Assembly: GCF_024971095.1 (NCBI RefSeq)
Contig: NZ_CP069717.1
Location: 186,001 to 250,000 of the forward strand
Source of the DNA: Microbacterium neungamense
GTDB lineage: Bacteria > Actinomycetota > Actinomycetes > Actinomycetales > Microbacteriaceae
Length of the DNA stretch: 64,000 nucleotides
Direction of reading: 5' to 3'
Shown: in pieces, positions 15,439 to 23,957 of the stretch
Layout of the letters: every line of letters begins with the position of its first letter
How positions within the stretch are numbered: the first letter of the stretch is position 1
Program-made: the position numbers and the translations under genes
Notes under the pieces: generated by a model
Told to the model about the DNA's origin: nothing
What the model saw: only the letters and a program-made list of their open reading frames with translations
Databases searched by the model: none

Positions 15439-15800
15439 GCCCGCTCGTCCTGCTGCTGGCGGCCGCGGCCGGCGGTCTCGGCGCCGCCGCGCGCTACGTC
15501 GTGGACATCGGCGTCGCCCGGCTCGCCGGCACCCGGTTCCCGTGGGGCGTGTTCGTGATCAACCTCTCCGGCTCCCTCCTGCTCGGCGTCCTCACCGGGG
15601 CGCTGCCGGGGTCCGCGTTCGTCCTCGGCACCGGGTTCCTCGGCGGCTACACGACGTTCAGCACGGCGATGATCGACACGGTCGCGCTGTGGCGGGACGG
15701 GGAGCGGCCGGCATCCGTGGTCAACGCGCTCGGCATGCTGCTGCTGGGGGTCCTCGCGGCGGCGCTGGGGCTCGCGCTGGGGGCGGCACTCAGGCCCTGA
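15435..15800 (+). CDS. crcB: fluoride exporter CrcB/Fluc, second subunit
   Basis: A 121-residue partner of the preceding protein. It has GGLGAAARYVVDIGVARL, FVINLSGSLLLGVL and LGTGFLGGYTTFSTAMIDTV, again with the conserved Asn and TTFS track. The GTG start at 15435 overlaps the preceding stop, and no separate ribosome site is needed. The two subunits differ in loop charges, consistent with opposite membrane orientation. The RND gene follows after 41 bases, but a -10-like TAGGGT (15810-15815) suggests it has its own promoter. Confidence 0.92.
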   Translation: MSPLVLLLAAAAGGLGAAARYVVDIGVARLAGTRFPWGVFVINLSGSLLLGVLTGALPGSAFVLGTGFLGGYTTFSTAMIDTVALWRDGERPASVVNALGMLLLGVLAAALGLALGAALRP

Positions 15801-15841
15801 ATCAGGCGGTAGGGTACCAACGTGCAGAACGGGGGACGTCG

Positions 15842-18800
15842 GTGTCGAAACTCGCCATCCTGAGCCTGCGCAACCGCGCGCTGATCGCGCTGATCACGAT
15901 CGTCGCCGCCGTCTTCGGCGGACTCGCGCTCACCGACCTGAAGCAGGAGCTCATCCCGTCGCTCGAGCTGCCGGCGCTGGTGGTGATGACGAACTACCCG
16001 GGCGCCTCGCCCGAGGTGGTCGAGAACGACGTGTCCACCCCGATCGAGACCGCGATCCAGGGTGTGCCCGGGCTGGAGTCGACCAGCGCCACCAGCACGA
16101 CCGACGCGTCGGTCGTGCAGGCGATGTTCGCGTACGGCACCGACCTCGCCACCGCCGAGCAGAAGATGCAGCAGGCGATCAACCGGATCGCCCGGCAGCT
16201 GCCCGCGGATGTCGCGCCGCAGGTGCTCAGCGTCTCCATCGACGACTTCCCGGTGATCCAGATCGCGGTGACCGGCTTCGACGACGCCGAATCCGCGCAG
16301 GCCGACCTGGAGAGCGTCGTCATCCCCGACCTCGAGGACGTCGACGGCGTGAACACCGCGCAGATCGTGGGCGGCACCGGACAGCGGATCACGATCACCC
16401 CCGATCCGGCACGGCTCGCCGCCGCGGGCGCGAGCACCCAGGCCATCGCGCAGGCGCTGCAGCAGAACGGCACGCTGTTCCCCGGCGGCGACATCACCGA
16501 GGGCGACCGCACGCTCACTGTGCAGACCGGCGCGAAGATCACCTCCGTCGGCGAGATCGCCGCCCTGCCCCTGGTGGGGACGGATGCCGTGATCGGCGAC
16601 GTCGCGACGGTGGCGCGGACGAGCGACCCGGTCACCTCGCTGTCGCGCGTGGACGGGGAGGACGCGCTGTCGGTCGCGGTGACGAAGCTGCCGGCGGCGA
16701 ACACGGTGGACGTGTCGAGCGGCGTGCTCGCCGCGCTCGACGGGCTCGCCGACGCCTTCCCGGATGCCGAGTTCACGGTCGTCTTCGATCAGGCCCCGTA
16801 CATCCAGCAGTCCATCGAGACGCTGGCCACCGAGGGGCTGCTCGGGCTCACGTTCGCGGTGGTCGTGATCCTGGTGTTCCTGCTGTCGATCCGCTCCACC
16901 CTGGTCACCGCGATCTCGATCCCGACCTCGGTGCTGGTCACGTTCATCGGGCTGCAGGCGTTCGGGTACTCGCTCAACGTGCTCACCCTCGGGGCGCTGA
17001 CGATCGCGATCGGGCGGGTGGTCGACGACTCGATCGTCGTGATCGAGAACATCAAGCGCCACTACGTCGAGGGCGCCGACAAGGCCGAGGCCATCCGTCT
17101 CGCGGTGCGCGAGGTGGCCGCGGCGATCACGGCGTCGACCATCACGACGGTGGCCGTGTTCCTGCCGATCGTGTTCGTCGGCGACATGGTCGGCGAGCTG
17201 TTCCGCCCGTTCGCGATGACCGTGACGATCGCGATGACCGCATCCCTGCTGGTGGCCCTCACGATCGTGCCGGTGCTGGCGTACTGGTTCCTGCGGCCGG
17301 GCAGGCCGCTGCGCGACGCCGACGGCCGCCGGATCGATCCGGAGAGCCCGCTGGCGCCGCCGACGCCGCTGCAGCGGCTGTACCGCCCGATCCTCGGCTG
17401 GACGCTGCGGCATTCGGCGATCACGGTCGTGCTCGCGGTGCTCGTGCTGGGCGCGACGCTGGCGGCCGCCCCGCTGATGAAGGTCAACTTCCTCAGCGAC
17501 TCGGGGCAGAACACGATGACGGTCAGTCAGGACCTCGGCCCGTCCGCGAGCCTGCAGGCGAAGTCGGATGCCGCCGCGAAGGTGGAGGACGCGCTGGCCG
17601 AGGTGGACGGCATCGAGCACGTCCAGGCGTCGATCGGCTCGAGCGGTTCGGCGCTGCGCGACGCGTTCTCCGGCGGCGCGGGCGTGACCTACTCGATCCA
17701 GACCGCGGAGGGCGAGGATCAGGAGGCGCTGCGCGCCCGGGTGCAGCGGTCCATCGACGAGCTCGACGGCGTCGGGGAGGTGACCGTGAGCGGGTCGCGC
17801 GGGTTCGGGTCGAGCGACATCGAGGTGACGGTCACGGCTCCCGACGCGCAGGCGCTGCGCCAGGCGACGGATGCCCTCGTCGCCGACCTCCGCGAGCGGG
17901 AGGGCGTCGGCGTCGTCACCGACAACCTCGCCGCGTCGCTGCCCTACATCGCGGTGGTCGTGGACCGCGCCGCCGCCGCGGAGCGCGGACTGTCCGAGGT
18001 GGCCGTGGGGTCGATCGTGTCGAACGCGATGCGAGCGCAGCAGCTCGGCACGGTCGAGATCGACGACACCACGCTGACCGTCTACCTGGTCGCGGCGGAG
18101 CCGCCGGCGACCGTGGACGAGCTGCGCGAGCTCCTCGTGCCGACCGTCGCCGGCCCGGTGCGGCTGGCGGAGATCGCAGTGGTCGAGCAGCGCGAAGGGC
18201 CGACCTCGATCTCGACCGAGCAGGGGCGGCGCACCGCCACGATCACCGTGCCGCCGGCATCCGACGACCTCGCCGTCGCCACGGCGGCGGTGACCGCGGC
18301 GATCGCGTCTGTCGACCTGCCCGACGGCGCCCGCGCGACCGTCGGCGGCGTCGCCGAACAGCAGGCCGAGTCGTTCTCGCAGCTGGGGCTGGCGATGCTG
18401 GCGGCGATCCTCATCGTCTACGTCGTGATGGTGGCGACCTTCAAGTCGCTGCGGCAGCCGCTGCTGCTGCTGGTGTCGGTGCCGTTCGCGGCGACCGGGG
18501 CGATCCTGCTGCAGATCGTGACCGGCGTGCCGCTGGGAGTGGCGTCGCTGATCGGCGTGCTGATGCTGATCGGCATCGTGGTGACGAACGCGATCGTGCT
18601 GGTCGACCTCGTGAACCAGTATCGCGAGAAGGGGCTCTCCACGCCCGAGGCGGTGATGGCCGGGGGTGAGAAGCGCCTGCGGCCGATCCTGATGACCGCG
18701 CTCGCGACGATCTTCGCGCTCACGCCGATGGCGCTCGGGATCACCGGACACGGTGGTTTCATCTCCCAGCCGCTCGCGATCGTCGTGATCGGCGGACTGG

Positions 18801-18928
18801 TGTCCTCGACCGTGCTGACCCTGATCGTCCTGCCGACGCTGTACAACCTCGTCGAGGGCGCGAAGGAGCGCCGCGCCGCCCGCCGCGCGGATCGCACCGC
18901 GGCGGGCCCGGGTCGCGACGTGGGCTGA
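15842..18928 (+). CDS. RND (HAE1/AcrB-type) efflux permease
   Basis: A 1028-residue exporter of the resistance-nodulation-division superfamily. N-terminal SLRNRALIALITIVAAVFGG is helix 1; LTLGALTIAIGRVVDDSIVVIEN carries the paired aspartates of the proton relay, and the second half repeats the pattern with GVASLIGVLMLIGIVVTNA and VLVDLVNQYREKG. Two large extracytoplasmic porter domains follow helices 1 and 7. No membrane-fusion protein or outer channel gene is nearby, as usual in Gram-positive bacteria. Substrate cannot be told. The GTG start follows GGGGGA at a good distance. Its stop is ten bases from the stop of the converging epimerase gene. Confidence 0.93.
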   Translation: MSKLAILSLRNRALIALITIVAAVFGGLALTDLKQELIPSLELPALVVMTNYPGASPEVVENDVSTPIETAIQGVPGLESTSATSTTDASVVQAMFAYGTDLATAEQKMQQAINRIARQLPADVAPQVLSVSIDDFPVIQIAVTGFDDAESAQADLESVVIPDLEDVDGVNTAQIVGGTGQRITITPDPARLAAAGASTQAIAQALQQNGTLFPGGDITEGDRTLTVQTGAKITSVGEIAALPLVGTDAVIGDVATVARTSDPVTSLSRVDGEDALSVAVTKLPAANTVDVSSGVLAALDGLADAFPDAEFTVVFDQAPYIQQSIETLATEGLLGLTFAVVVILVFLLSIRSTLVTAISIPTSVLVTFIGLQAFGYSLNVLTLGALTIAIGRVVDDSIVVIENIKRHYVEGADKAEAIRLAVREVAAAITASTITTVAVFLPIVFVGDMVGELFRPFAMTVTIAMTASLLVALTIVPVLAYWFLRPGRPLRDADGRRIDPESPLAPPTPLQRLYRPILGWTLRHSAITVVLAVLVLGATLAAAPLMKVNFLSDSGQNTMTVSQDLGPSASLQAKSDAAAKVEDALAEVDGIEHVQASIGSSGSALRDAFSGGAGVTYSIQTAEGEDQEALRARVQRSIDELDGVGEVTVSGSRGFGSSDIEVTVTAPDAQALRQATDALVADLREREGVGVVTDNLAASLPYIAVVVDRAAAAERGLSEVAVGSIVSNAMRAQQLGTVEIDDTTLTVYLVAAEPPATVDELRELLVPTVAGPVRLAEIAVVEQREGPTSISTEQGRRTATITVPPASDDLAVATAAVTAAIASVDLPDGARATVGGVAEQQAESFSQLGLAMLAAILIVYVVMVATFKSLRQPLLLLVSVPFAATGAILLQIVTGVPLGVASLIGVLMLIGIVVTNAIVLVDLVNQYREKGLSTPEAVMAGGEKRLRPILMTALATIFALTPMALGITGHGGFISQPLAIVVIGGLVSSTVLTLIVLPTLYNLVEGAKERRAARRADRTAAGPGRDVG

Positions 18929-18937
18929 CCCCGCCGG

Positions 18938-19837
18938 TCAGGCGAACTCGATGCCCCAGTGCAGCCGCCAGGTCTCGTCCTGCGCGAGGCGGCGCAGCCC
19001 GCGTCCGGAGTTGAAGGCCTCGGCCGGCGCGGTCATCGGCTCGACCGCGACCGCGAGGGGCTGGCCGGGGTACCGGTCGGTCGTGAACGCCTGCACGAAG
19101 TCGAAGCCCTCGCCCTGCCACAGCGTGACCGCGCGTCCGTCCGGGGCGGTGAGCGTGGAACGCACGCGCCCGTCCGCGTCCCGCCGCAGGTTCGCGAACC
19201 CGGTGTCCAGCTGCACATCGCCGATGCGGACACCTGCGCGCAGGTCCGTGCCGCTCGAGACCGGGGACTCGCCGACCGGCAGCATCCGCTCGTCGGTCTC
19301 GAAGTACGTCTCGGCGGGGATCCGCAGCACCAGCTGTCGCGGGTCCACGTCGCCGATCGTCAGGAACGGGTGCGTCCCGAGGGCCACCGGCGCGGCCTCG
19401 GCCGAACGGTTCGTGAGACGGTGCTCGACCTCGAGCCCGGCATCCGTCAGCGCATAGCGCACCGACGTCTCGAGGAGGTACGGGTACCCCGTCTGCGGCA
19501 CCACGGAAGCGGCGAGCGTGACCGCGGCATCCGTCTGCTCGGCGATCTCGTACGCGGTGAACCGCAGCAGTCCGTGGCTGGCGTTGCGGAACTTCGGCTC
19601 GCTGACGGCGAGGGCGCGCGTGGTCTCGCCGTCCTGCCACACCCCGTCGCGGATGCGGTTCGGCCAGGGGACGAGCACGACACCGGAGCACATCGGCGTC
19701 GGTTCGTCCTCCGGGTAGGGCGGCACGATGGTGACGCCGCCCACGGTCAGGTGGCGGAGCGAGGCGCCGACCTGCGCGATCTGCGCGGTCACGTCGCCGC
19801 GCCGGAGGTGGATCTGGATGCCGGTGGGGGAAGTCAC
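18938..19837 (-). CDS. aldose 1-epimerase family protein
   Basis: A 299-residue mutarotase-like protein with a beta-sandwich fold. Catalytic candidates are the His of NASHGLLR (near residue 92), the His of LGTHPFLTIGDV and the Glu of AVAVEPMTAPAEAFNSG. It interconverts anomers of aldoses; the actual sugar is not evident. The GTG at 19837 was chosen because TACGAT lies six bases upstream; a longer frame to 19987 would run through the helicase promoter. It diverges from the helicase gene and converges with the RND gene. Confidence 0.88.
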   Translation of the reverse strand: MTSPTGIQIHLRRGDVTAQIAQVGASLRHLTVGGVTIVPPYPEDEPTPMCSGVVLVPWPNRIRDGVWQDGETTRALAVSEPKFRNASHGLLRFTAYEIAEQTDAAVTLAASVVPQTGYPYLLETSVRYALTDAGLEVEHRLTNRSAEAAPVALGTHPFLTIGDVDPRQLVLRIPAETYFETDERMLPVGESPVSSGTDLRAGVRIGDVQLDTGFANLRRDADGRVRSTLTAPDGRAVTLWQGEGFDFVQAFTTDRYPGQPLAVAVEPMTAPAEAFNSGRGLRRLAQDETWRLHWGIEFA

Positions 19838-19843
19838 GTCGCC

Positions 19844-19849
19844 ATCGTA
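19844..19849 (-). promoter_or_regulatory. -10 box of the epimerase gene, leaderless GTG
   Basis: TACGAT on the minus strand, six bases before the GTG at 19837. Confidence 0.45.
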
Positions 19850-19878
19850 CGACCCGGAGGTCTCCCAGGTCAGGGCGG

Positions 19879-20107
19879 TAGACTGATCGGGTCGGCTTCG
19901 GACATCCGCCCCCTCGAGGGGCGGTTCGTTTGCGAGTGTGCGCACTCCGTTTGTGAGTCCAGGGGCCGATGGTTCATCAACCATCACATGAATGGCCCCG
20001 GCCGACGGATGCCCGGGTATGTCCGCCGCGCGCTGAGCTCTGTGCGCGCGGTCCGCGCTCTGCGCGGACGGATGCTGTTCTCGTGTCAGAGACAGTCAGG
20101 AAACACC
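19879..20107 (+). promoter_or_regulatory. promoter and ~215-base structured leader of the helicase gene
   Basis: TAGACT (19879-19884) is a likely -10 box, so the leader would start near 19891. It can form several hairpins: a nested one at 19962-19999 (GGGGCC/GGCCCC outside, GATGGTT-CATC-AACCATC inside) and GTCCGCGC-TCT-GCGCGGAC at 20051-20069, with GC-rich pairing between. Most genes here have no leader at all, so this one stands out. DEAD-box and cold-shock mRNAs often have long thermosensing leaders. Confidence 0.5.
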
Positions 20108-22153
20108 ATGCCCAAGAACAGCAAGCCCAAGGGCGGACGCCCCGCGCGCAACTTCGACCCCCGCTACGGCGCGAAGAAGACCCCGTTCCACGACCGCCAT
20201 GCCGGCCCTCGTCCCGGCGGCCGTGACGAGAGGGCGGATGCCGGCGAGCGGCGGCCGTTCGGCGGTGACCGCCGACCGGGCTTGATCAGCCCGAAGCACC
20301 GCGGCTACCGACCCGCCGACACGGAGTCCGGCGCGCCCAAGCGCCGCTGGACCGCGCCGGAGAAGGCCGGCCGCGACGAGGCCCGCGGCATCCGCAACCG
20401 CGCCGAGGGCGGATGCCGCGAAGCGCCGCACCATCGAGCCGAGCGCCCGCGCTTCGAGCGCGACGACCGCCGGGCGGAGCGTCCGCGGTTCGAGCGGGAC
20501 GACCGACAGCGCTTCGACCGCGGCGACCGCCGGGCGGAGCGTCCGCGGTTCGAGCGGACGGAGCGTCCGCGGTTCGAGCGCGCGGATCGTGCGGAGCGTC
20601 CCCGCTTCGAGCGCGATGACCGACAGCGCTTCGACCGTGACGATCGCGCCCGCACCGACCGTCCGCGGTTCGAGCGGGACGACCGACAGCGCTTCGACCG
20701 CGGCGACCGTACCGAGCGTCCCCGTTTCGACCGCGACGACCGTCGAGCCGACCGTCCCGGTTTCGATCGCGACGACCGCCCGCGGACCGTGCGCGCCGAC
20801 CGCGCCCGGACCGACCGCGACGACCGCCCGGCGCGTCCCGCCCGCGAGACCCGTCCCACCCGGAGCGACTGGACCGGCACGGCATCCGCAGCCCGCGAGC
20901 AGGCGGAGGACGTCGTGCACGAGCGGCTCGAGGCCCAGGCCGTGCAGGCCGGCGAGGTCGCGGACGTGACCTTCGCCGACCTCGGCCTCGGCTCGAACAT
21001 CACCGAGATCCTCACGAACATGGGGGCCGAGAAGCCGTTCCCGATCCAGGCCGCGACGATCCCGCCGATCCTGGCGGGTCGCGACGTCCTCGGCCGCGGC
21101 CGCACCGGCTCGGGCAAGACGATCGCCTTCGGCGCCCCGCTGGTGGAGAGCATCCTGACCTCGCAGAAGGGCACCCGCCGCCAGATCGGACGCAAGCCGC
21201 GCGCGATCATCCTCGCCCCGACCCGCGAGCTCGCCCTGCAGATCGACCGCACGGTGCAGCCGATCGCCCGCAGCGTCGGCCTGTTCACGACGCAGATCTA
21301 CGGCGGCGTCCCGCAGGCGCGGCAGGTCGGTGCCCTGAAGAAGGGCGTCGACATCGTGATCGGCACCCCCGGCCGCATCGAGGATCTCATCGACCAGGGC
21401 AAGCTCGACCTCTCCGAGGTGCGCATCGTCGTGCTCGACGAGGCCGATCACATGTGCGAGCTGGGCTTCGTCGAGCCGGTGCAGCGGATCCTCCGCCGCA
21501 CCGGGGAGGGCAGTCAGAAGCTGCTGTTCTCGGCGACCCTCGACCGCGAGGTCGCCGCGCTCGTCGACGAGTTCCTGGTCGACCCGGCCGTCTACGAGGT
21601 CGCCGGCGAGACCCAGGAGTCCAGCACGATCGACCACCGCGTGCTCGTGATCGAGCACCGCGACAAGGCCGAGGTGCTCACCTCCCTGGTCGACCGGGAC
21701 GGGCAGACGCTCGTGTTCGCGCGCACCCGCGCCTACGCCGAGATGCTCGCCGAGCAGTTCGAGGACGCCGGCATCGCCGCCGTCTCGCTGCACGGCGATC
21801 TGAACCAGGCCAAGCGCACGCGCAATCTGCAGAAGCTCACCTCCGGCAAGGTGCAGGTGCTCGTCGCGACGGATGTGGCCGCCCGCGGCATCCACGTCGA
21901 TGACATCGACCTCGTCGTCCAGGCCGACGCACCCGACGAGTACAAGACGTACCTGCATCGCGCCGGCCGCACCGGCCGCGCCGGGCGTCAGGGCCGCGTG
22001 GTCACGCTGATCACCCGGCACCGTCGTCGCCGCATGGAGGACCTGCTCGACCGCGCCGAGATCGACGCACCGTTCGAGACGGCGCAGCCCGGCGACGACG
22101 TGATCGAGGAGATCGCCGGACGGATGCCGACCGACGCCGCCCTCACGTCCTGA
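20108..22153 (+). CDS. DEAD-box RNA helicase with arginine-rich N-terminal repeats
   Basis: A 681-residue ATP-dependent RNA helicase. The core (about residues 285-680) has all motifs: FPIQAATIPPI, GRTGSGKT, PTRELA, GTPGR, DEAD, SAT, ATDVAARGIHVDD and HRAGRTGRAGR. It probably acts in ribosome assembly or RNA decay, possibly at low temperature. The unusual part is the N-terminus: after a basic head (MPKNSKPKGGRPARNFDPRYG) come about 14 copies of an 8-10 residue unit like RPRFERDDR (residues 112-245), an RNA-binding low-complexity region normally found at the C-terminus in this family. A long leader precedes the gene. Confidence 0.93.
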   Translation: MPKNSKPKGGRPARNFDPRYGAKKTPFHDRHAGPRPGGRDERADAGERRPFGGDRRPGLISPKHRGYRPADTESGAPKRRWTAPEKAGRDEARGIRNRAEGGCREAPHHRAERPRFERDDRRAERPRFERDDRQRFDRGDRRAERPRFERTERPRFERADRAERPRFERDDRQRFDRDDRARTDRPRFERDDRQRFDRGDRTERPRFDRDDRRADRPGFDRDDRPRTVRADRARTDRDDRPARPARETRPTRSDWTGTASAAREQAEDVVHERLEAQAVQAGEVADVTFADLGLGSNITEILTNMGAEKPFPIQAATIPPILAGRDVLGRGRTGSGKTIAFGAPLVESILTSQKGTRRQIGRKPRAIILAPTRELALQIDRTVQPIARSVGLFTTQIYGGVPQARQVGALKKGVDIVIGTPGRIEDLIDQGKLDLSEVRIVVLDEADHMCELGFVEPVQRILRRTGEGSQKLLFSATLDREVAALVDEFLVDPAVYEVAGETQESSTIDHRVLVIEHRDKAEVLTSLVDRDGQTLVFARTRAYAEMLAEQFEDAGIAAVSLHGDLNQAKRTRNLQKLTSGKVQVLVATDVAARGIHVDDIDLVVQADAPDEYKTYLHRAGRTGRAGRQGRVVTLITRHRRRRMEDLLDRAEIDAPFETAQPGDDVIEEIAGRMPTDAALTS

Positions 22154-22174
22154 CACCTTCCCGGTCCCTCCGAG

Positions 22175-22241
22175 GTTTGGGGCGGATTCTCACGTTCGGG
22201 GCGGCTCTGGCCCGCCCCGAACGTGAAATCCCGCCCCAAAC
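22175..22241. terminator. nested palindrome between converging genes
   Basis: gtttggggcgg / ccgccccaaac forms the outer stem and cacgttcggggcgg / ccgccccgaacgtg the inner one, with a 7-base loop. Further pairing of ctgacacc with ggtgtcag reaches both stop codons. It serves as a bidirectional terminator for the helicase and the radical SAM gene. Confidence 0.75.
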
Positions 22242-22253
22242 GGGTGGAGGGTG

Positions 22254-23861
22254 TCAGAACAGCGTGGGAGCCGGGGCCGGCGTCGCTGCGGGAGGCGCGG
22301 TTCGCATGCGCAGGATGCTGCGCGCCTGGTCGTGCTCCTGCTCGGACTGCGCGTGCAGGCCGTGGGCGCGGATGAGCGGCCGCATCCGCTTCGCGAGCCA
22401 TTGCCGGTACGCCTTCGGCGCCTCGACCGCCGCGCCCGGGTAGAGCCCCCGATAGGACGACACGAGGTCGGGCCGCTCGCGCTGAAGCCACTGGAAGAAC
22501 CACGGCTTCACACCCGGCCGCAGGTGCAGCGCACCGTAGACCGCATGGTCGGCGCCGGCCTCCTTGATCCTCCGCAGCGCGTCGTCGATCGCGGCGATCG
22601 AGTCGGTCAGATGGGGGAGCACCGGCATGAGGAAGACGCCGACGCGGAACCCGGCATCCGTGAGCGCGTGCACCGTGTCGAGCCGCGCTTGCGTCGTCGG
22701 TGTGCCCGGCTCGATCGAGTGCTGCAACGCGTCGTCGTACATGGCGATCGACATCTGCACGTCGATGGGCACCTGCGTGGCCGCATCCCTGAGCAGCGGG
22801 ATGTCGCGACGGATCAGCGTCCCCTTGGTCAGGATCGACATCGGCGTGCCCGAGTCCGCGAGCGCACGGATGATCCCGGGCATCAGCCGGTACCGCCCCT
22901 CGGCGCGCTGGTACGGGTCGGTGTTGGTTCCGAGCGCAACCGTCTCGCGCTGCCACGATCCGCGCCGCAGCTCGCGCTGCAGCACCTCGACGATGTTGGT
23001 CTTCACCACGATCTGCGAGTCGAAATCCGCCCCGCCGTCCAGATCGAGATACTCATGCGTCCCGCGAGCGAAGCAGTTGTGGCTGATCACGCCGTTGGCC
23101 ACGAAATCTCCGGTACCCGTGGTGATGTCGACCAGATCCCGGACGCCTGGAAGCGGCTCGATCGACACCAGGTCGGCGACCGAGGTGACCGCGGTTCCTT
23201 CGAGACCGGTCAGGTCGGCTTCCGCCAAGAATCCCGTCCCGAGCCCCATCAGCCGGTCGTTCGACGTCAGATGGGGACGTTGACCCTCGTGCGCATCGGC
23301 GACGTGCTTCCACCCCCGTTCGGTGAGGAAACGGTGATCGCCGCTCGCGATCAGCGTCGTCCCGTCGGCGAGCGTCACCCGGTAGGCGGCCTTCCGCGTG
23401 GACCACTTCGCCTCGACACTCGTGCGCACGTAACGGCGGTACGCGCCGCGTCGCTCCGCGCCGAGGATCTCCCTGCCGATGATCTCCGTGCCGATGATCT
23501 CCGTGCCGATGATCTCCGTGCCGATGATCTCCGTGCCGATGATCTCCGTGCCGATGATCTCCATGCCGACCTCCAGCTCCCCGATCGGCCGCTGCCGGCC
23601 GTCGGTGCAGAGGACCGGCGTCGCGGGATCCAGGCAATAGACGCAGGCGTGACTGCAGCCGCGGTACGGATTGATCGTCCAGTTGAACGGCATCCGCGAC
23701 GGGCCGGGCACCCGGTTCAGCGCGGACCGGGCGAGCACCTCGTGGAAGGTGACGCCGGCGAACTCGGGCGTCGTCACCGATCGCACCAGGCCGCTGCGGT
23801 TCTCAAGGCCGGGCAGCGCGTCGCCATCCGTCTCGTCGATCGCCTGTCCCTGCCACCGCAT
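22254..23861 (-). CDS. Rv2578c-family radical SAM protein interrupted by an intein
   Basis: The spliced host protein is a radical SAM enzyme of the Rv2578c (spore-lyase-like) family: MRWQGQAIDETDGDALPGLE, VLARSALNRVPG, then the cluster motif GCSHACVYC-FARGTHEYLDLD, and later VVVKTN-type, GTNTDPYQRAEGRYRL and GVFLMPVLPHLTDS segments. The frame is broken in protein, not in DNA, by a 187-residue intein placed exactly before the third cluster cysteine, so the enzyme can bind its 4Fe-4S cluster only after splicing. Substrate unknown. The ATG at 23861 gives the usual family N-terminus; a GTG two codons upstream (23867) is in frame. Two direct copies of tcgaaca precede the gene. Confidence 0.9.
   Translation of the reverse strand: MRWQGQAIDETDGDALPGLENRSGLVRSVTTPEFAGVTFHEVLARSALNRVPGPSRMPFNWTINPYRGCSHACVYCLDPATPVLCTDGRQRPIGELEVGMEIIGTEIIGTEIIGTEIIGTEIIGTEIIGREILGAERRGAYRRYVRTSVEAKWSTRKAAYRVTLADGTTLIASGDHRFLTERGWKHVADAHEGQRPHLTSNDRLMGLGTGFLAEADLTGLEGTAVTSVADLVSIEPLPGVRDLVDITTGTGDFVANGVISHNCFARGTHEYLDLDGGADFDSQIVVKTNIVEVLQRELRRGSWQRETVALGTNTDPYQRAEGRYRLMPGIIRALADSGTPMSILTKGTLIRRDIPLLRDAATQVPIDVQMSIAMYDDALQHSIEPGTPTTQARLDTVHALTDAGFRVGVFLMPVLPHLTDSIAAIDDALRRIKEAGADHAVYGALHLRPGVKPWFFQWLQRERPDLVSSYRGLYPGAAVEAPKAYRQWLAKRMRPLIRAHGLHAQSEQEHDQARSILRMRTAPPAATPAPAPTLF
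23076..23636 (-). other. mini-intein, 187 residues
   Basis: The intein runs from Cys1 (start of CLDPATPVLCTDGRQRPIGE, block A) to VANGVISHN (block G), and the next residue, the third Cys of the host cluster, is the +1 nucleophile. Block B is present as GTTLIASGDHRFLTERGW with its His, and block F as LVDITTGTGDFVANGV. No LAGLIDADG or HNH endonuclease lies between, so it is a mini-intein. After block A it holds seven copies of a five-residue unit encoded by a perfect 15-bp repeat. Confidence 0.93.
23466..23570 (-). repeat. 15-bp tandem repeat, seven copies, inside the intein
   Basis: Seven 15-bp units (plus strand gatctccgtgccgat) fill 23466-23570. The middle five are identical; the outer two differ at the variable Thr codon (Met at one end, Arg at the other, with a few more changes). 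They encode EIIGT repeated in frame. Confidence 0.95.
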
Positions 23862-23945
23862 GCTCACAGTCGAACAAAGAATCGAACAGAAGTCAAGCTC
23901 TCATCGAATCTCTCTACGACCATCGAAAACGCCCCGCATCCGGGG

Positions 23946-23951
23946 CACAAT
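23946..23951 (+). promoter_or_regulatory. -10-like box, leaderless start
   Basis: CACAAT ends six bases before the ATG at 23958. Confidence 0.35.
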
Positions 23952-23957
23952 GGAACC

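Noticed and set aside
15647..18751. 1034-codon minus-strand open frame opposite the RND exporter
   Set aside because: Composition is His/Arg/Asp-rich noise typical of shadows in GC-rich genes; the plus-strand exporter has all family motifs.
23466..23570. CRISPR-like array
   Set aside because: Units of 15 bp follow one another without spacers and are translated in frame inside an intein.
23868..23890. SOS (LexA) box upstream of the radical SAM gene
   Set aside because: The two tcgaaca words are direct repeats, not the inverted pair a LexA site needs.
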